A stretch of DNA of 64,000 bases. Origin: Arcanobacterium haemolyticum. Lineage in GTDB: Bacteria; Actinomycetota; Actinomycetes; Actinomycetales; Actinomycetaceae. A model generated the notes under the pieces. The model saw only the letters and a list, made by a program, of their open reading frames with translations, did no database searches and was not told where the DNA came from. The DNA lies in the NCBI GenBank assembly GCA_021532125.1, contig JADYUX010000001.1, positions 310,001 through 374,000 of the forward strand, written 5' to 3'. A program made the translations under genes and the position numbers. Below, piece after piece: positions 36,968 to 45,654 of the stretch (the first letter of the stretch is position 1; each line of letters begins with the position of its first letter).

Positions 36968-37312
36968 TCACTTCTTCGTTGAGCGCGACAACACACCAAG
37001 GGGAAGAATCGCGCTCAACGGCGCGGCAATCAACCACACTTCCGAAGGCCAACGCTCCATGACGACGAGGCCATCATTCGTCGGCACCACCATGAGCAGC
37101 ACGATCGCCGCCCCAACGACACCAATAACGTAGCCGGACCATACGAGCAGGCGCCCCGTCTCAGCGAGGAACCACGCCCCTGACGCGACAATCGCACAGG
37201 CAAGCACCAAACCCACGAGAGGAAGATCAACGGGGCCGCCGTGAACGACACATGCGACAGCGCCAACAAGCGCTCCCATCACGAGCCCCGCAAGGAGTTT
37301 GACGAAACGCAT
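36968..37312 (-). CDS. Small membrane protein of unknown function
   Basis: A 114-residue protein with four membrane segments (MRFVKLLAGLVMGALVGAVA at the start, then LVGLVLACAIVASGAWFL, YVIGVVGAAIVLLMVV and LIAAPLSAILPLGVL) and a basic tail. ATG 37312 has AGGTGGAG upstream. I do not recognise a named family. It lies between typA and the VanW gene on the same strand. Confidence 0.7.
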   Translation of the reverse strand: MRFVKLLAGLVMGALVGAVACVVHGGPVDLPLVGLVLACAIVASGAWFLAETGRLLVWSGYVIGVVGAAIVLLMVVPTNDGLVVMERWPSEVWLIAAPLSAILPLGVLSRSTKK

Positions 37313-37444
37313 GTCTCCACCTTTCTCATCGACGCCGCTTCAGCTCTCCCACAGCACAGTTAGCGCGGGCGAGCCTCCATCAGCCGAGAGTAACAGGCGA
37401 ACATGAGCACCGCACAGCCAGGGCGTGCAGCGCTAGTTCGTCCG

Positions 37445-39352
37445 TCACTTCGCCCTGCGTCCAGCGCGGAAACGCTCCGTCGAATTCAGAATGATCTTGC
37501 GAATACGCACGGACTCCGGCGTAACTTCGATGCACTCATCGTCGCCAGCAAACTCAATCGATTCCTCAAGCGTAAGCTTGCGCGGAGCCTGCAAAGTCTC
37601 GAACACATCCGCCGTCGCTGAACGCATGTTCGTCATTTCCTTCGCACGCACCACATTGACGTCCATATCCTCATCGCGAGGATTCTCGCCAACAACTTGG
37701 CCCTCATAGACTTCGTCGCCAGGCTCAACAAAGAACGTCCCGCGGTCTTCAAGACGCTGAAGAGCATACGCCGTGACCTGACCCGCACGATCCGAGATAA
37801 GCGAACCTGTCGCACGAGTGTTGATCTCACCGAACCACGGAGCGTACCCCTCGGAAATCGACGAGGCAATACCGTTACCTCGGGTCTGGGTGAGGAACTG
37901 CGAGCGGAAACCGATCATCCCGCGGGACGGGACGACGAATTCCATGCGCACCCATCCGGTGCCATGATTCTCCATCGTCTCCATGCGCCCCTTGCGCGCG
38001 GCCATGAGCTGTGTCACCGCACCAAGGTATTCCTCAGGAACATCGATCGTCGTGCGCTCCATCGGCTCGCACTTCTTGCCGTCGATCATCTTCGTGACAA
38101 CTTGAGGCTTCCCAACCGTAAGTTCAAATCCCTCTCGGCGCATCTGCTCGACGAGGATGGCAAGCGCAAGCTCGCCACGATCCTGCACTTCCCACTGGTC
38201 AGGGCGCTCGGTCGGAAGGACACGGATCGACACGTTTCCAATGAGCTCCTGATCAAGACGATCCTTGACTTGACGCGCCGTGAGCTTATGTCCCTTCTCC
38301 CGGCCAGCCAGCGGAGAGGTGTTAATTCCAATCGTCATCGAAATTGCCGGATCGTCCACATGGATCGGTTCAAGAGGGCGAGGATCTTCCGGATCGACAA
38401 GCGAATCACCAATGGTGATCTCCTCGATGCCCGCGACAGCCACGATGTCGCCGGCATACGCAGAAGTAGTAGGCACCCGCTCAAGGCCCTTCGTCGCGAG
38501 AAGCTCAGAAATATGCACCTTGTGGATGGAGCCATCATGCCGGGCCCACCCGACCCACGCGCCCTTCTTCAACTCACCCGAATAGACACGTGTCAAAGCA
38601 AGTCGGCCAAGGAAAGGCGAGGCGTCAAGATTCGTCACCTGAGCGACGAGGGGCGCGCCTTCGTCGTAGGTCGGTGCGGGAATGTACCGGAGAATCGCCT
38701 CAAAAAGAGGCTCAAGGTTGTGATTTGCCGGAAGGGCACCATCGGCTGGCTGCTCAGTATCGGCGTAGCCAGCTTTAGCAGCACAGTAAATGACCGGAAT
38801 ATCGAGCAGGCGATCGAGCGTCGCATCGTCGCCATTATCAAGATCGGAGTAGAGGGAGAGAAGGAGATCCTGCGTCTCGTCTACGACTTCACCGATCCGG
38901 GCATCGGGACGATCCACCTTGTTCACGACGGTAATCACCGGCAAGCCCGCAGCCAACGCCTTGCGCAACACAAATCGCGTCTGCGGGAGAGGACCTTCGG
39001 AAGCGTCGACAAGGAGGACAACGCCATCGACCATCGACAGCCCACGCTCCACCTCACCACCAAAATCAGCGTGACCAGGCGTATCGATAACGTTGATCGT
39101 CACGCCGTCTTTATCACCGTACTTTTCTGCCGACGGCCCTGTATAACGAATAGCCGTATTCTTCGCAAGAATCGTGATGCCTTTTTCGCGCTCAAGATCG
39201 CCCGAATCCATGACGCGTTCGCCCGTCTTCTCTACGGTTGCGCGCTCGCCAAAGGCTCCAGACTGCCACAACATCGCATCGACGAGGGTTGTTTTGCCGT
39301 GATCGACGTGGGCAACAATGGCGACGTTTCGTAGATCTTTGCGAATGCTCAA
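37445..39352 (-). CDS. typA: Ribosome-associated GTPase TypA/BipA
   Basis: A 635-residue translational GTPase. AHVDHGKTTLVDAML is the P-loop, GERVMDSGDLEREKGITI the switch I area, NVIDTPGHADFGGEVER the G3 motif, and NKVDRPDARI the G4 motif. The C-terminal half has the BipA-specific GMIGFRSQFLTQTRGNGI. It assists ribosome assembly and stress adaptation. The start is TTG with GAGGAAG upstream, an uncommon but well-placed start. Confidence 0.95.
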   Translation of the reverse strand: MSIRKDLRNVAIVAHVDHGKTTLVDAMLWQSGAFGERATVEKTGERVMDSGDLEREKGITILAKNTAIRYTGPSAEKYGDKDGVTINVIDTPGHADFGGEVERGLSMVDGVVLLVDASEGPLPQTRFVLRKALAAGLPVITVVNKVDRPDARIGEVVDETQDLLLSLYSDLDNGDDATLDRLLDIPVIYCAAKAGYADTEQPADGALPANHNLEPLFEAILRYIPAPTYDEGAPLVAQVTNLDASPFLGRLALTRVYSGELKKGAWVGWARHDGSIHKVHISELLATKGLERVPTTSAYAGDIVAVAGIEEITIGDSLVDPEDPRPLEPIHVDDPAISMTIGINTSPLAGREKGHKLTARQVKDRLDQELIGNVSIRVLPTERPDQWEVQDRGELALAILVEQMRREGFELTVGKPQVVTKMIDGKKCEPMERTTIDVPEEYLGAVTQLMAARKGRMETMENHGTGWVRMEFVVPSRGMIGFRSQFLTQTRGNGIASSISEGYAPWFGEINTRATGSLISDRAGQVTAYALQRLEDRGTFFVEPGDEVYEGQVVGENPRDEDMDVNVVRAKEMTNMRSATADVFETLQAPRKLTLEESIEFAGDDECIEVTPESVRIRKIILNSTERFRAGRRAK

Positions 39353-39386
39353 AGTACTTCCTCGGTGTTCGTGCCCCAGGATGCTC

Positions 39387-39403
39387 GGCGCCGCCGGGGC
39401 GCC
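39387..39403. promoter_or_regulatory. GC-rich palindromic elements between typA and the PH-domain gene
   Basis: GGCGCC at 39387-39392 and again at 39398-39403, followed by GCGCGAGGCGCT, make a cluster of short G+C-rich dyads in the divergent promoter region. This may be an operator or simply local base bias. Confidence 0.25.
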
Positions 39404-39487
39404 TCAATGCGCGAGGCGCTGATGCGCCACGTGGGGCGCAAACGCGCCGCCTATCAATTTTACTCGCACTTAGGCGAAAATAAAGGT

Positions 39488-40141
39488 ATGGAACCCATCT
39501 ATAAGCTGCGGACGACGTCACAGTACGCCATTTCCTGCTGCTTCGCCGCCATCGCCGCCCTTATTCTTATCTTGCAAATCACACAGGTCGGCACTAACGG
39601 ACTTCTCCCAACGATCCTCTTTTGCATCGGAATCGCTCTCTTCGGTTTTGGGACATACGCAATGCCGTATCTCGAAGTGAATGCACGCGGTGTCGTCGTT
39701 GCCAACACTCTCGCAACCACATACGTCGACTACCCCGACATCGATTCGGTCGATTCACGATGGGGCCTGAGATTAGCGACGAAGACCGGGCCAGTTCACG
39801 TCCGCACCTTCGGTTCGTCCTCCTCGTCGTTGTGGCAATCGCGCCCAGGGCGTCCCCAACCGCGGGCCGATCACGGCGCGCACAAGCAACAATCAGATAC
39901 TTATCGCCCCGGAAATCCCATTCCGATTGTCGGTTCGGGGGTGATGAGCATGCGCGCTACCACTCACTCCGCGTCCAAACTCATCGACGACATGCGCGAC
40001 ATTTATGGCCTTCAACCCGGGACGACGAAGTACCAGCGCGGCGACGGGTCGTCGATTCGGCGCGAGATCGCCTGGATACGCGTCGCCTTCGCCGGTATTG
40101 GTGTGGCCCTTGCGGCAACCGGCATCATCCAACTGTTCTAA
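39488..40141 (+). CDS. Bacterial PH-domain-like membrane protein
   Basis: About 217 residues from ATG 39488. Two N-terminal membrane segments (ISCCFAAIAALILILQI and LLPTILFCIGIALFGFGTYA) are followed by a PH-like beta domain (YLEVNARGVVVANTLATTYV, YPDIDSVDSRWGLRLATKTG) and a C-terminal helix (VAFAGIGVALAATGIIQLF). Such proteins are common in actinobacteria; their role is not known. The start codon is chosen because it begins the first hydrophobic segment; the ribosome binding site is weak and too close. Confidence 0.65.
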   Translation: MEPIYKLRTTSQYAISCCFAAIAALILILQITQVGTNGLLPTILFCIGIALFGFGTYAMPYLEVNARGVVVANTLATTYVDYPDIDSVDSRWGLRLATKTGPVHVRTFGSSSSSLWQSRPGRPQPRADHGAHKQQSDTYRPGNPIPIVGSGVMSMRATTHSASKLIDDMRDIYGLQPGTTKYQRGDGSSIRREIAWIRVAFAGIGVALAATGIIQLF

Positions 40142-40205
40142 ATCGCACATTTTCCTGTCGGGTTATCTTCCCCGGCGTCGAGGAATCGATAGCCCGCAAA
40201 TGCGC

Positions 40206-40240
40206 GGATGCCCCGGAGGTCGCTCCGGGGCATCCTTTGT
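40206..40240 (+). terminator. Terminator after the PH-domain gene
   Basis: A 12-bp perfect stem (arms 40206-40217 and 40224-40235) is followed by TTTGT on the plus strand. It can also serve the facing solute-binding gene. Confidence 0.8.
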
Positions 40241-40271
40241 TATGGGCACGACGATGGACGATAATCCGCTA

Positions 40272-41960
40272 TTACTTCGTCCATCCGATCATTTCAACTG
40301 CCATCGTGGTAAATCCCATCGAACCACCACCGCTATTGCCCGCGAAGTTCGCGAGCCCTTCGCGAACTGCTGCCATGCCGGGACCGTTGTACTGCGGCAT
40401 GAGCCCGTACTGCCCAAAGGCTTCAACTTCGAGCTCGTTCGCCCGTTCGAGCTGCTTATCTCGATCCGGAATATTCTCGAGTTCTTTGATCTTCTCGTCA
40501 AACTCGGCAGAACCCGTGCCCGATTTATTGAGACTCGACGTCGATGCGTAGAACTGGCCGAAATAGGTGACACCATATGGATCATTTGATGTGAAGGACA
40601 TCGGGAAGATATCGAAATCTTTTGCGCTAAAGATCTTCGAAAAGTCGGCTACTGGGCGCCCATCAATCGTCAGATCAATTCCAATATTCTTCATCATTTG
40701 TTGAATGGCCGAGGCCTGATTCTTACCGATAGCCGCATCGCCGACAAGGACGTAGCGAAGCGAGAGTCTGACACCACCCTTTTCACGGATACCATCTGCT
40801 CCTTCAACCCATCCGGCTTCGTCGAGCGCCTTCTTTGCGGACTCAGGATCGTAGGTGACGGCCTTCGAGAAATTGTCCTCATATCCCTCTTGAGTCTGGA
40901 AGAGGAGGAACGATCCGGGCAAATTCTCCGTGTAATCAAGGCCATTAAATGCAATGTTGAAGATAGCTTCGCGATCAATGCCCTCAAATACCGCTTGACG
41001 CACCTTACTATCCGCAAGGAATTCATTTGATGCGTTGAGCATGAGCAGAGCATTGAGGGGCCTCATAGCCGTGTAAACCTTAACGCCAGCCGCATCCTTG
41101 ACCGCCGTATACCGCTCAGCCGTGGCAACCGACGTCATATCAATTTCTTTATTGAGGAAGGCATTGAGAGATGCTTGACTCTCCATCTGCTTATATGTAA
41201 TTCGGTCTAGCTTGCCCTTCTTTCCCCACCACTTCTCATTGGGCACAAAGGAAACAACGCCGGTAGCCTGATCAAACTGCTCGACCTTGTACGGCCCAGC
41301 ACCCAGGTCTGACTGAAGGGTGTTCTCGTAGAGGCTATTGAACTCTTCTGCCGTATCGATCGAGGGGTGGAGCAAAGAGTTAAACATTCCCTGCCACCAC
41401 ACGTAGGCGCCGTCGAAGGTCACGACTACTTCTTTCGGCGATTCTCCTGGTTCGATCGATGCGATTCGCTCATATCCGGCTGTCGATGCGGGCAGATAGG
41501 CGGCATCGTCACCGTTATTGGCTTTCCAGGTGGAAACAAATGCCTCAACGTCGATTGGCGTGCCGTCATTAAACACAGCTTTGTCGTTGAGCTTATATGT
41601 CACAACCGTATTGCCCTCGACCGTCTTTTCATCGATGCTATCGATATATTCGGGATTTGCAACGGGCTTAGCTTCGTCGTCTAAGAGGACAAGCTGCGGG
41701 TTGTACCACGACCACAACCATGTTGTGTACGAGGTGGCGTCTTGATGGAACACATTTTGTTGAGCTCCGAGTTCCCCGATCGAGAGGTTGAGCGATCCCC
41801 CTTCTTTCAGGTCGTCATAATCCGCTTTGAGATAGTCGGTCGACTTTACTGCCGCCGAATTGGCATCACCCTTATTGTCGCTTCCTCCTTGCGATCCTCC
41901 ACACGCAGAGAGCGCGAGTGTGCCAGCCGCTAGTAGCGCGATAATTCTCGTTTTCTTCAT
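40272..41960 (-). CDS. Family 5 solute-binding lipoprotein, paralogue 1
   Basis: A 562-residue peptide/nickel-type substrate-binding protein. The lipoprotein signal ends LALSACGG with the lipidated Cys. The body matches SBP_bac_5 from about residue 50: LNLSIGELGAQQN, then YKLNDKAVFNDGTPIDVEAF, GAGPYKVEQFD, VRQAVFEGIDREAIFN, YDPESAKKALDEAGW. ATG 41960 has GAAGGG upstream. It would catch oligopeptides or other small solutes outside the membrane for an ABC importer, but no permease or ATPase gene is in the window. The promoter region carries an element also found upstream of paralogue 2. Confidence 0.9.
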   Translation of the reverse strand: MKKTRIIALLAAGTLALSACGGSQGGSDNKGDANSAAVKSTDYLKADYDDLKEGGSLNLSIGELGAQQNVFHQDATSYTTWLWSWYNPQLVLLDDEAKPVANPEYIDSIDEKTVEGNTVVTYKLNDKAVFNDGTPIDVEAFVSTWKANNGDDAAYLPASTAGYERIASIEPGESPKEVVVTFDGAYVWWQGMFNSLLHPSIDTAEEFNSLYENTLQSDLGAGPYKVEQFDQATGVVSFVPNEKWWGKKGKLDRITYKQMESQASLNAFLNKEIDMTSVATAERYTAVKDAAGVKVYTAMRPLNALLMLNASNEFLADSKVRQAVFEGIDREAIFNIAFNGLDYTENLPGSFLLFQTQEGYEDNFSKAVTYDPESAKKALDEAGWVEGADGIREKGGVRLSLRYVLVGDAAIGKNQASAIQQMMKNIGIDLTIDGRPVADFSKIFSAKDFDIFPMSFTSNDPYGVTYFGQFYASTSSLNKSGTGSAEFDEKIKELENIPDRDKQLERANELEVEAFGQYGLMPQYNGPGMAAVREGLANFAGNSGGGSMGFTTMAVEMIGWTK

Positions 41961-42077
41961 CGAGATCCCTTCATCGAGTTCCTAGACTTCCGGTGCTGTG
42001 GCAGCCCGAGCTTGCACAACATTGTGCAAGCCGCACAAAGGCCACATATGAGCCGCGCCACACATAGCCCTTGTCTC

Positions 42078-42118
42078 GGATTCTAACCGAGAATCACACC
42101 ATTATGGGACAAAAGACT
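42078..42118 (-). promoter_or_regulatory. Conserved promoter element, solute-binding paralogue 1
   Basis: On the minus strand TTGTCCCA and CGGTTAGAATCC are separated as in the copy upstream of paralogue 2 (44144-44183). TAGAAT (42080-42085) is a good -10 candidate and would give a 5' untranslated leader of about 110 nt. The TTGTCC-to-TAGAAT spacing of 21 bp is long for a -35/-10 pair, so part of the element may bind a regulator. Confidence 0.5.
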
Positions 42119-42253
42119 TAACCGAAATTCGCCTTGTTTATTCTCATATCCTTTTTCCGCAGGACAGAGCCGATTGTCGAAAATAGTTCCTTCATATTGC
42201 GGGCGACGAAAGGCCTACATCACCCCCTATAGACCTTGCACAAGCCCTGCCTC

Positions 42254-42296
42254 TATAGGTGTGCGCCCCCGGCCTAGCCGAGGGCGCACACCTATA
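42254..42296 (-). terminator. Hairpin after solute-binding paralogue 2
   Basis: A 20-bp stem with one mismatch (arms 42254-42273 and 42277-42296, 3-base loop) begins 32 bp after the paralogue 2 stop. There is no T-tract, so it may act by stabilising the 3' end or as a factor-assisted terminator. Confidence 0.65.
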
Positions 42297-42327
42297 TGAA
42301 AGCGAAGAGTATAGAGAGAATTAGTTA

Positions 42328-44016
42328 TTACTTGGCATAACCAATCGTCTCAACCGCGTTGATGGTCAGGCCCATCGAGCCCTGGCTTGTGTTGCCAGCG
42401 AAGTTTGCGAGGCCTTCGCGAACTGCTGCCATACCGGGACCGTTGTAGAGAGGCATGATGCCATACTGCTTGAAGGCCTCAACCTCAAGCTCGTTAGCCT
42501 TGGCAATCTGCTCGCTAGGCTCAGCAATCTTCTGGAGCTCCTTGATCTTCGCATCGAGCTCGGCCGTGGCGGTGCCCGACTTGTTGAGACCGGAATCCGA
42601 AGCGTAGATCTGGCCGAAGTAAGCCACACCGAACGGATCGGTGGAGGAGAAACCGGAGACGAAGAGATCGAAATCGCGGTTCTTCATGATCTTGGAGAAG
42701 TCAGCCGACGGGCGCTCCTCAACCTTGAGATCGACACCAATGTTCTTCATCATCTGCTGGAGAGCAGTTGCACGGTTCTTAGCCACGGCCGAATCGCCAA
42801 CGAGGACGAAGCGGAGGGAGAGCTTCTGGCCATCCTTCTCGCGGATACCGTCGGAGCCGGCAACCCAGCCACCCTCTTCGAGAGTCTTCTGAGCCGCTTC
42901 AGGATCGTACTTCACAGCCTTCGAGAAGTTATCCTCGTAGCCATTCTGGATAGCAAAGAGTGTGAAGGAGCCAGGGAGGTCTTCCTGGTAGTCAAGGCCG
43001 TTGAAGACCACATTGAAGATGGTCTGGCGATCAACACCCTGGAAGATACCCTCGCGAACCACCGGATCGGAGAGGATCGGGTTCGCAGAATTGAGCGTGA
43101 GGAGCGCATTCGACGGAATCATTGCCGTGTAGATGTTGATTCCCTGAACATCCTTCACTGCAGAGTAACGCTCAGCAGTAGAAACCGACGTGACGTCAAT
43201 TTCCTTGTTGAGGAAGGCGTTGAGTGAAGCCTGGACTTCCATCTGCTTGTACGAGACACGCTCAAGCTTCGGCTTATCGCCCCACCACTTCTCGTTAGGA
43301 ACGAAGGAGACAACACCGCTTGCCTGGTCGAAGGTCTCAACCTTGTAAGGACCAGCGCCGAGATCCGGCTGGAGCGTGTTGACGTACAGGTTGTTGTACT
43401 CGTCCGCGGTATCGACCGAGGGGTGGAGAACCATGTTGAAGAGGCCTTGCCACCACGCGTACACACCGTTGAATGTGACGACAACTTCCTTGTCAGAAGC
43501 TCCCGGCTCCACGGACTTAATGAGCTCGTAACCGTCGGTCGAGGACGGAGCGTACGCCTCATCCTGGCCGGAGTTGCTCTTCCACGTGTTCTGGAAAGCC
43601 TTCACATCGATCGGAGTGCCGTCGTTGAATACGGCCTCATCCTTGATCTTGTAGGTGACGACCGTGTTGCCGTCAACTACCTCGTCCTTGACATCGTCGA
43701 AGTAGGCCGGATTCGGATGGTAGTTAGCCTCGTCGTCAAAAAGGGCGAGCTGCGGGTTGTACCAGTACCACAGCCAGTTCGTGTACGAGGTTCCATCCTG
43801 GTGGAACGGGTTCTGCTGTTCACCTAGTTCGGTAATGGCGAGCGTGAGTGTGCCGCCATCCTTGAGGTCCTTGTAATCGGCCTTGAGGTAATCCGTAGCC
43901 TTTGCCTTGGTTGTGGCCTTTGCAGAGCTGTCTGAGCCCGACGAGCCGGATCCACCACATGCAGAAAGCGCCAGGGCGGCAGCCGCAACGAGTGCGACAA
44001 TTCCTGTCTTCTTCAT
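42328..44016 (-). CDS. Family 5 solute-binding lipoprotein, paralogue 2
   Basis: About 562 residues from ATG 44016 (GAAGGGAAAATAC upstream; the in-frame ATG five codons earlier is not supported). The lipobox is LALSACGG. The sequence follows paralogue 1 and especially paralogue 4 along its whole length, for example TLTLAITELGEQQNPFHQDG, VRRxI-like VREGIFQGVDRQTIFN, and YDPEAAQKTLEEGGW. It is an extracytoplasmic lipid-anchored receptor. It appears to have its own promoter and terminator. Confidence 0.9.
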   Translation of the reverse strand: MKKTGIVALVAAAALALSACGGSGSSGSDSSAKATTKAKATDYLKADYKDLKDGGTLTLAITELGEQQNPFHQDGTSYTNWLWYWYNPQLALFDDEANYHPNPAYFDDVKDEVVDGNTVVTYKIKDEAVFNDGTPIDVKAFQNTWKSNSGQDEAYAPSSTDGYELIKSVEPGASDKEVVVTFNGVYAWWQGLFNMVLHPSVDTADEYNNLYVNTLQPDLGAGPYKVETFDQASGVVSFVPNEKWWGDKPKLERVSYKQMEVQASLNAFLNKEIDVTSVSTAERYSAVKDVQGINIYTAMIPSNALLTLNSANPILSDPVVREGIFQGVDRQTIFNVVFNGLDYQEDLPGSFTLFAIQNGYEDNFSKAVKYDPEAAQKTLEEGGWVAGSDGIREKDGQKLSLRFVLVGDSAVAKNRATALQQMMKNIGVDLKVEERPSADFSKIMKNRDFDLFVSGFSSTDPFGVAYFGQIYASDSGLNKSGTATAELDAKIKELQKIAEPSEQIAKANELEVEAFKQYGIMPLYNGPGMAAVREGLANFAGNTSQGSMGLTINAVETIGYAK

Positions 44017-44031
44017 GTATTTTCCCTTCAT

Positions 44032-44636
44032 TTAGTAACCAGTTGAGTGGAACTGGTTAGTTGCCCGATTTTATGCATACCTGCGCATGCGTCTTGCCGT
44101 TATGCTCACTATGTGGGCAACCACACCCTCGCGGGAGTTACAGGGATTCTAACCGAAGTTTGCACACTCGTGGGACAAAGACTCAAAACTAGGCCATCCC
44201 ACCTACATCTCGACATCAAGATGAGGCCATTCCTCAATAGAAAATTCCGAATCTTTATATCAAGATAAATTGGACCGTGGCGCCCATATTTTCATTCGTC
44301 AGCACGGCGAGAGCCAGGCACCACAGCCCCGCAGAATTTGCAAAATCTCGTTACATCTGTTCTTATCGGGCCTCATTCACCGAAGAGTAAGGAAAGTCCG
44401 ACCAAGCGATTACTTAGCAACGATTAAATCATCGCCAGACCTTTCCATAAAGATGGTCAAGAAGTGGCGTTATTTTTGCGACGGCTCGGCACAACCCCTT
44501 AGAGCACAACCTGAGCACACCGAGCAGCTCATTCTCCAGACGTCAGAGCACACCCTTGTGTTTCCCCGGGGCGCCTGCCCAAGAATCGCACAGGGCGCCC
44601 CGAATTCTCGAGGCGCTCCACAGAAAAATTCGCTTA
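44032..44636. other. Intergenic region between paralogue 2 and the truncated paralogue
   Basis: About 600 bp. It holds the conserved promoter element at 44144-44183. The rest (44190-44560) is A/T rich with no recognisable coding sequence. A weak inverted repeat (CGGGGCGCC at 44567-44575 and its complement at 44594-44602) lies after the truncated gene and may be a decayed terminator. Confidence 0.5.
44144..44183 (-). promoter_or_regulatory. Conserved promoter element, solute-binding paralogue 2
   Basis: The same parts as upstream of paralogue 1: TGGGACAAA and GGATTCTAACCGA as read on the plus strand, 13 identical bases in the latter. The candidate -10 is at 44146-44151 on the minus strand, about 130 nt before the start codon. 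Confidence 0.5.
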
Positions 44637-45275
44637 TTACTTCAGCCAGCCGATGTTTTCTACGGGAATCGTCGTAAATCCCATCGAGCCAGCGCCATTA
44701 TTGCCCGCAAAATTAGCCAATCCGCCTTGAACAGCAGCCATGCCCGGACCGTTAAACAACGGAATGAAACCGTAACCACGCAGCGCCTCAACCTCGAGCT
44801 TGTTCGCTTGAGCAATGTGCTCTCCAGGATCTGCGATCGTGGCGAGATCCTTAATCTTCGCATCGAGCTCTGCGTTCTTGATCCCAGGATTGTTCAACGC
44901 TCCGTCAGAACCATAGATGTCGGCAAACCCCACTACTCCAAATGGCGTATCAGCGATGAACGATGATGCAAAAAGATCGAAGTCTCTCGTCGTCAAAATC
45001 TTCGAGAAATCAGACGACGGTCGTTCTTCAATCCGTAGGCTGATACCTACCTCTTTCAACATTTGTTGGAATGCCGAAGCTTCGTTGCGTCCCGTCGCAG
45101 AGTCACCGATGAGTGAGTAACGAATCTCGAGCTTTGTGCCGTTTTTCTCACGGATACCATCACTTCCTTCGGTCCATCCGGCCTCATCGAGTACTTTGCG
45201 AGCTGCCTCGGGATCGTATGTGGCAACGTGAGAGAAGTTGTCCTCGTAACCCTCTTGGGAAGGGAGAAAGATCAT
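44637..45275 (-). pseudogene. 5'-truncated family 5 solute-binding gene (paralogue 3 remnant)
   Basis: The frame from about 45275 to 44637 matches the last ~210 residues of the neighbouring lipoproteins (QEGYEDNFSHVATYDPEAAR, KVLDEAGWTEGSDGIREKNG, and the end NFAGNNGAGSMGF). The first ~345 residues, including signal peptide and lipobox, are gone. The frame stays open to 45377, but those extra ~34 codons do not resemble the family. With no signal sequence the product could not work as a receptor. The remaining C-terminal part is still intact in frame, so the loss may be fairly recent. Confidence 0.85.
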
Positions 45276-45601
45276 TGGAGGTTCATGCCCGTTCATCCCA
45301 TCGGGACATAACGTCTGTCCAACTATAGAAAAAGAATGAAAAACCTTGGATGTCCGGAAGAACTCGTCCAACACCATCTAGCCCCTTGACCAGCAGAACA
45401 ATATCAAAGTTTCAATTAATTCTCTTCCCGCACTTGCCGTATAGCTCTCTAAACTCGTCTTTTCATGAGGTTAAGGAACTATCCCCGTTTCTACGAAAAT
45501 TCACTCATATCGAAGAAAGCGCCTGCTACGCGATGCCGCATCCACGTGGCTCAGAACTCCTCCCGGCTTGGGACAGCCCCTACCCGGCCCGTAAACAACA
45601 A
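45276..45601. other. Region beyond the truncation point, no gene seen
   Basis: About 325 bp between the break in paralogue 3 and the terminator of paralogue 4. No similarity to the missing part of the lipoprotein is visible, nor are inverted repeats or a transposase fragment that would explain the deletion. Confidence 0.5.
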
Positions 45602-45633
45602 AATGCCCCCGGAGGTAATCCTCCGGGGGCATT
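45602..45633 (-). terminator. Terminator of solute-binding paralogue 4
   Basis: A 14-bp perfect stem with a 4-base loop (arms 45602-45615 and 45620-45633) is followed on the minus strand by TTGTTGTTT. Confidence 0.85.
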
Positions 45634-45654
45634 CACGAGCTAGAAGAAGCTAAC

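Larger units (their letters stand above)
41961..42327. other. Intergenic region upstream of solute-binding paralogue 1
   Basis: This 367-bp gap holds the conserved promoter-like element at 42078-42118 and the hairpin at 42254-42296. The segment between them is A/T rich and has no open frame I can support. Confidence 0.5.

Noticed and set aside
36856-37062. A 68-codon plus-strand frame with TAAAGT shortly before its GTG/ATG
   Set aside because: Spacing is not the 6-7 nt seen elsewhere, it runs antisense into a well-supported gene, and the product is low complexity.
37697-39334. Very long open frame antisense to typA
   Set aside because: It mirrors the codon pattern of typA, which has full family motifs; long antisense frames are common in G+C-rich genes.
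44140-44165. GGTTAGAATCC on the minus strand resembles a tRNA T-arm
   Set aside because: No acceptor, D or anticodon stem could be drawn around it, and the same words occur upstream of paralogue 1 as a promoter-like element.
44567-44602. CGGGGCGCC inverted repeat after the truncated solute-binding gene
   Set aside because: A 17-base loop and no T-tract make it a weak terminator candidate; noted only in the intergenic entry.
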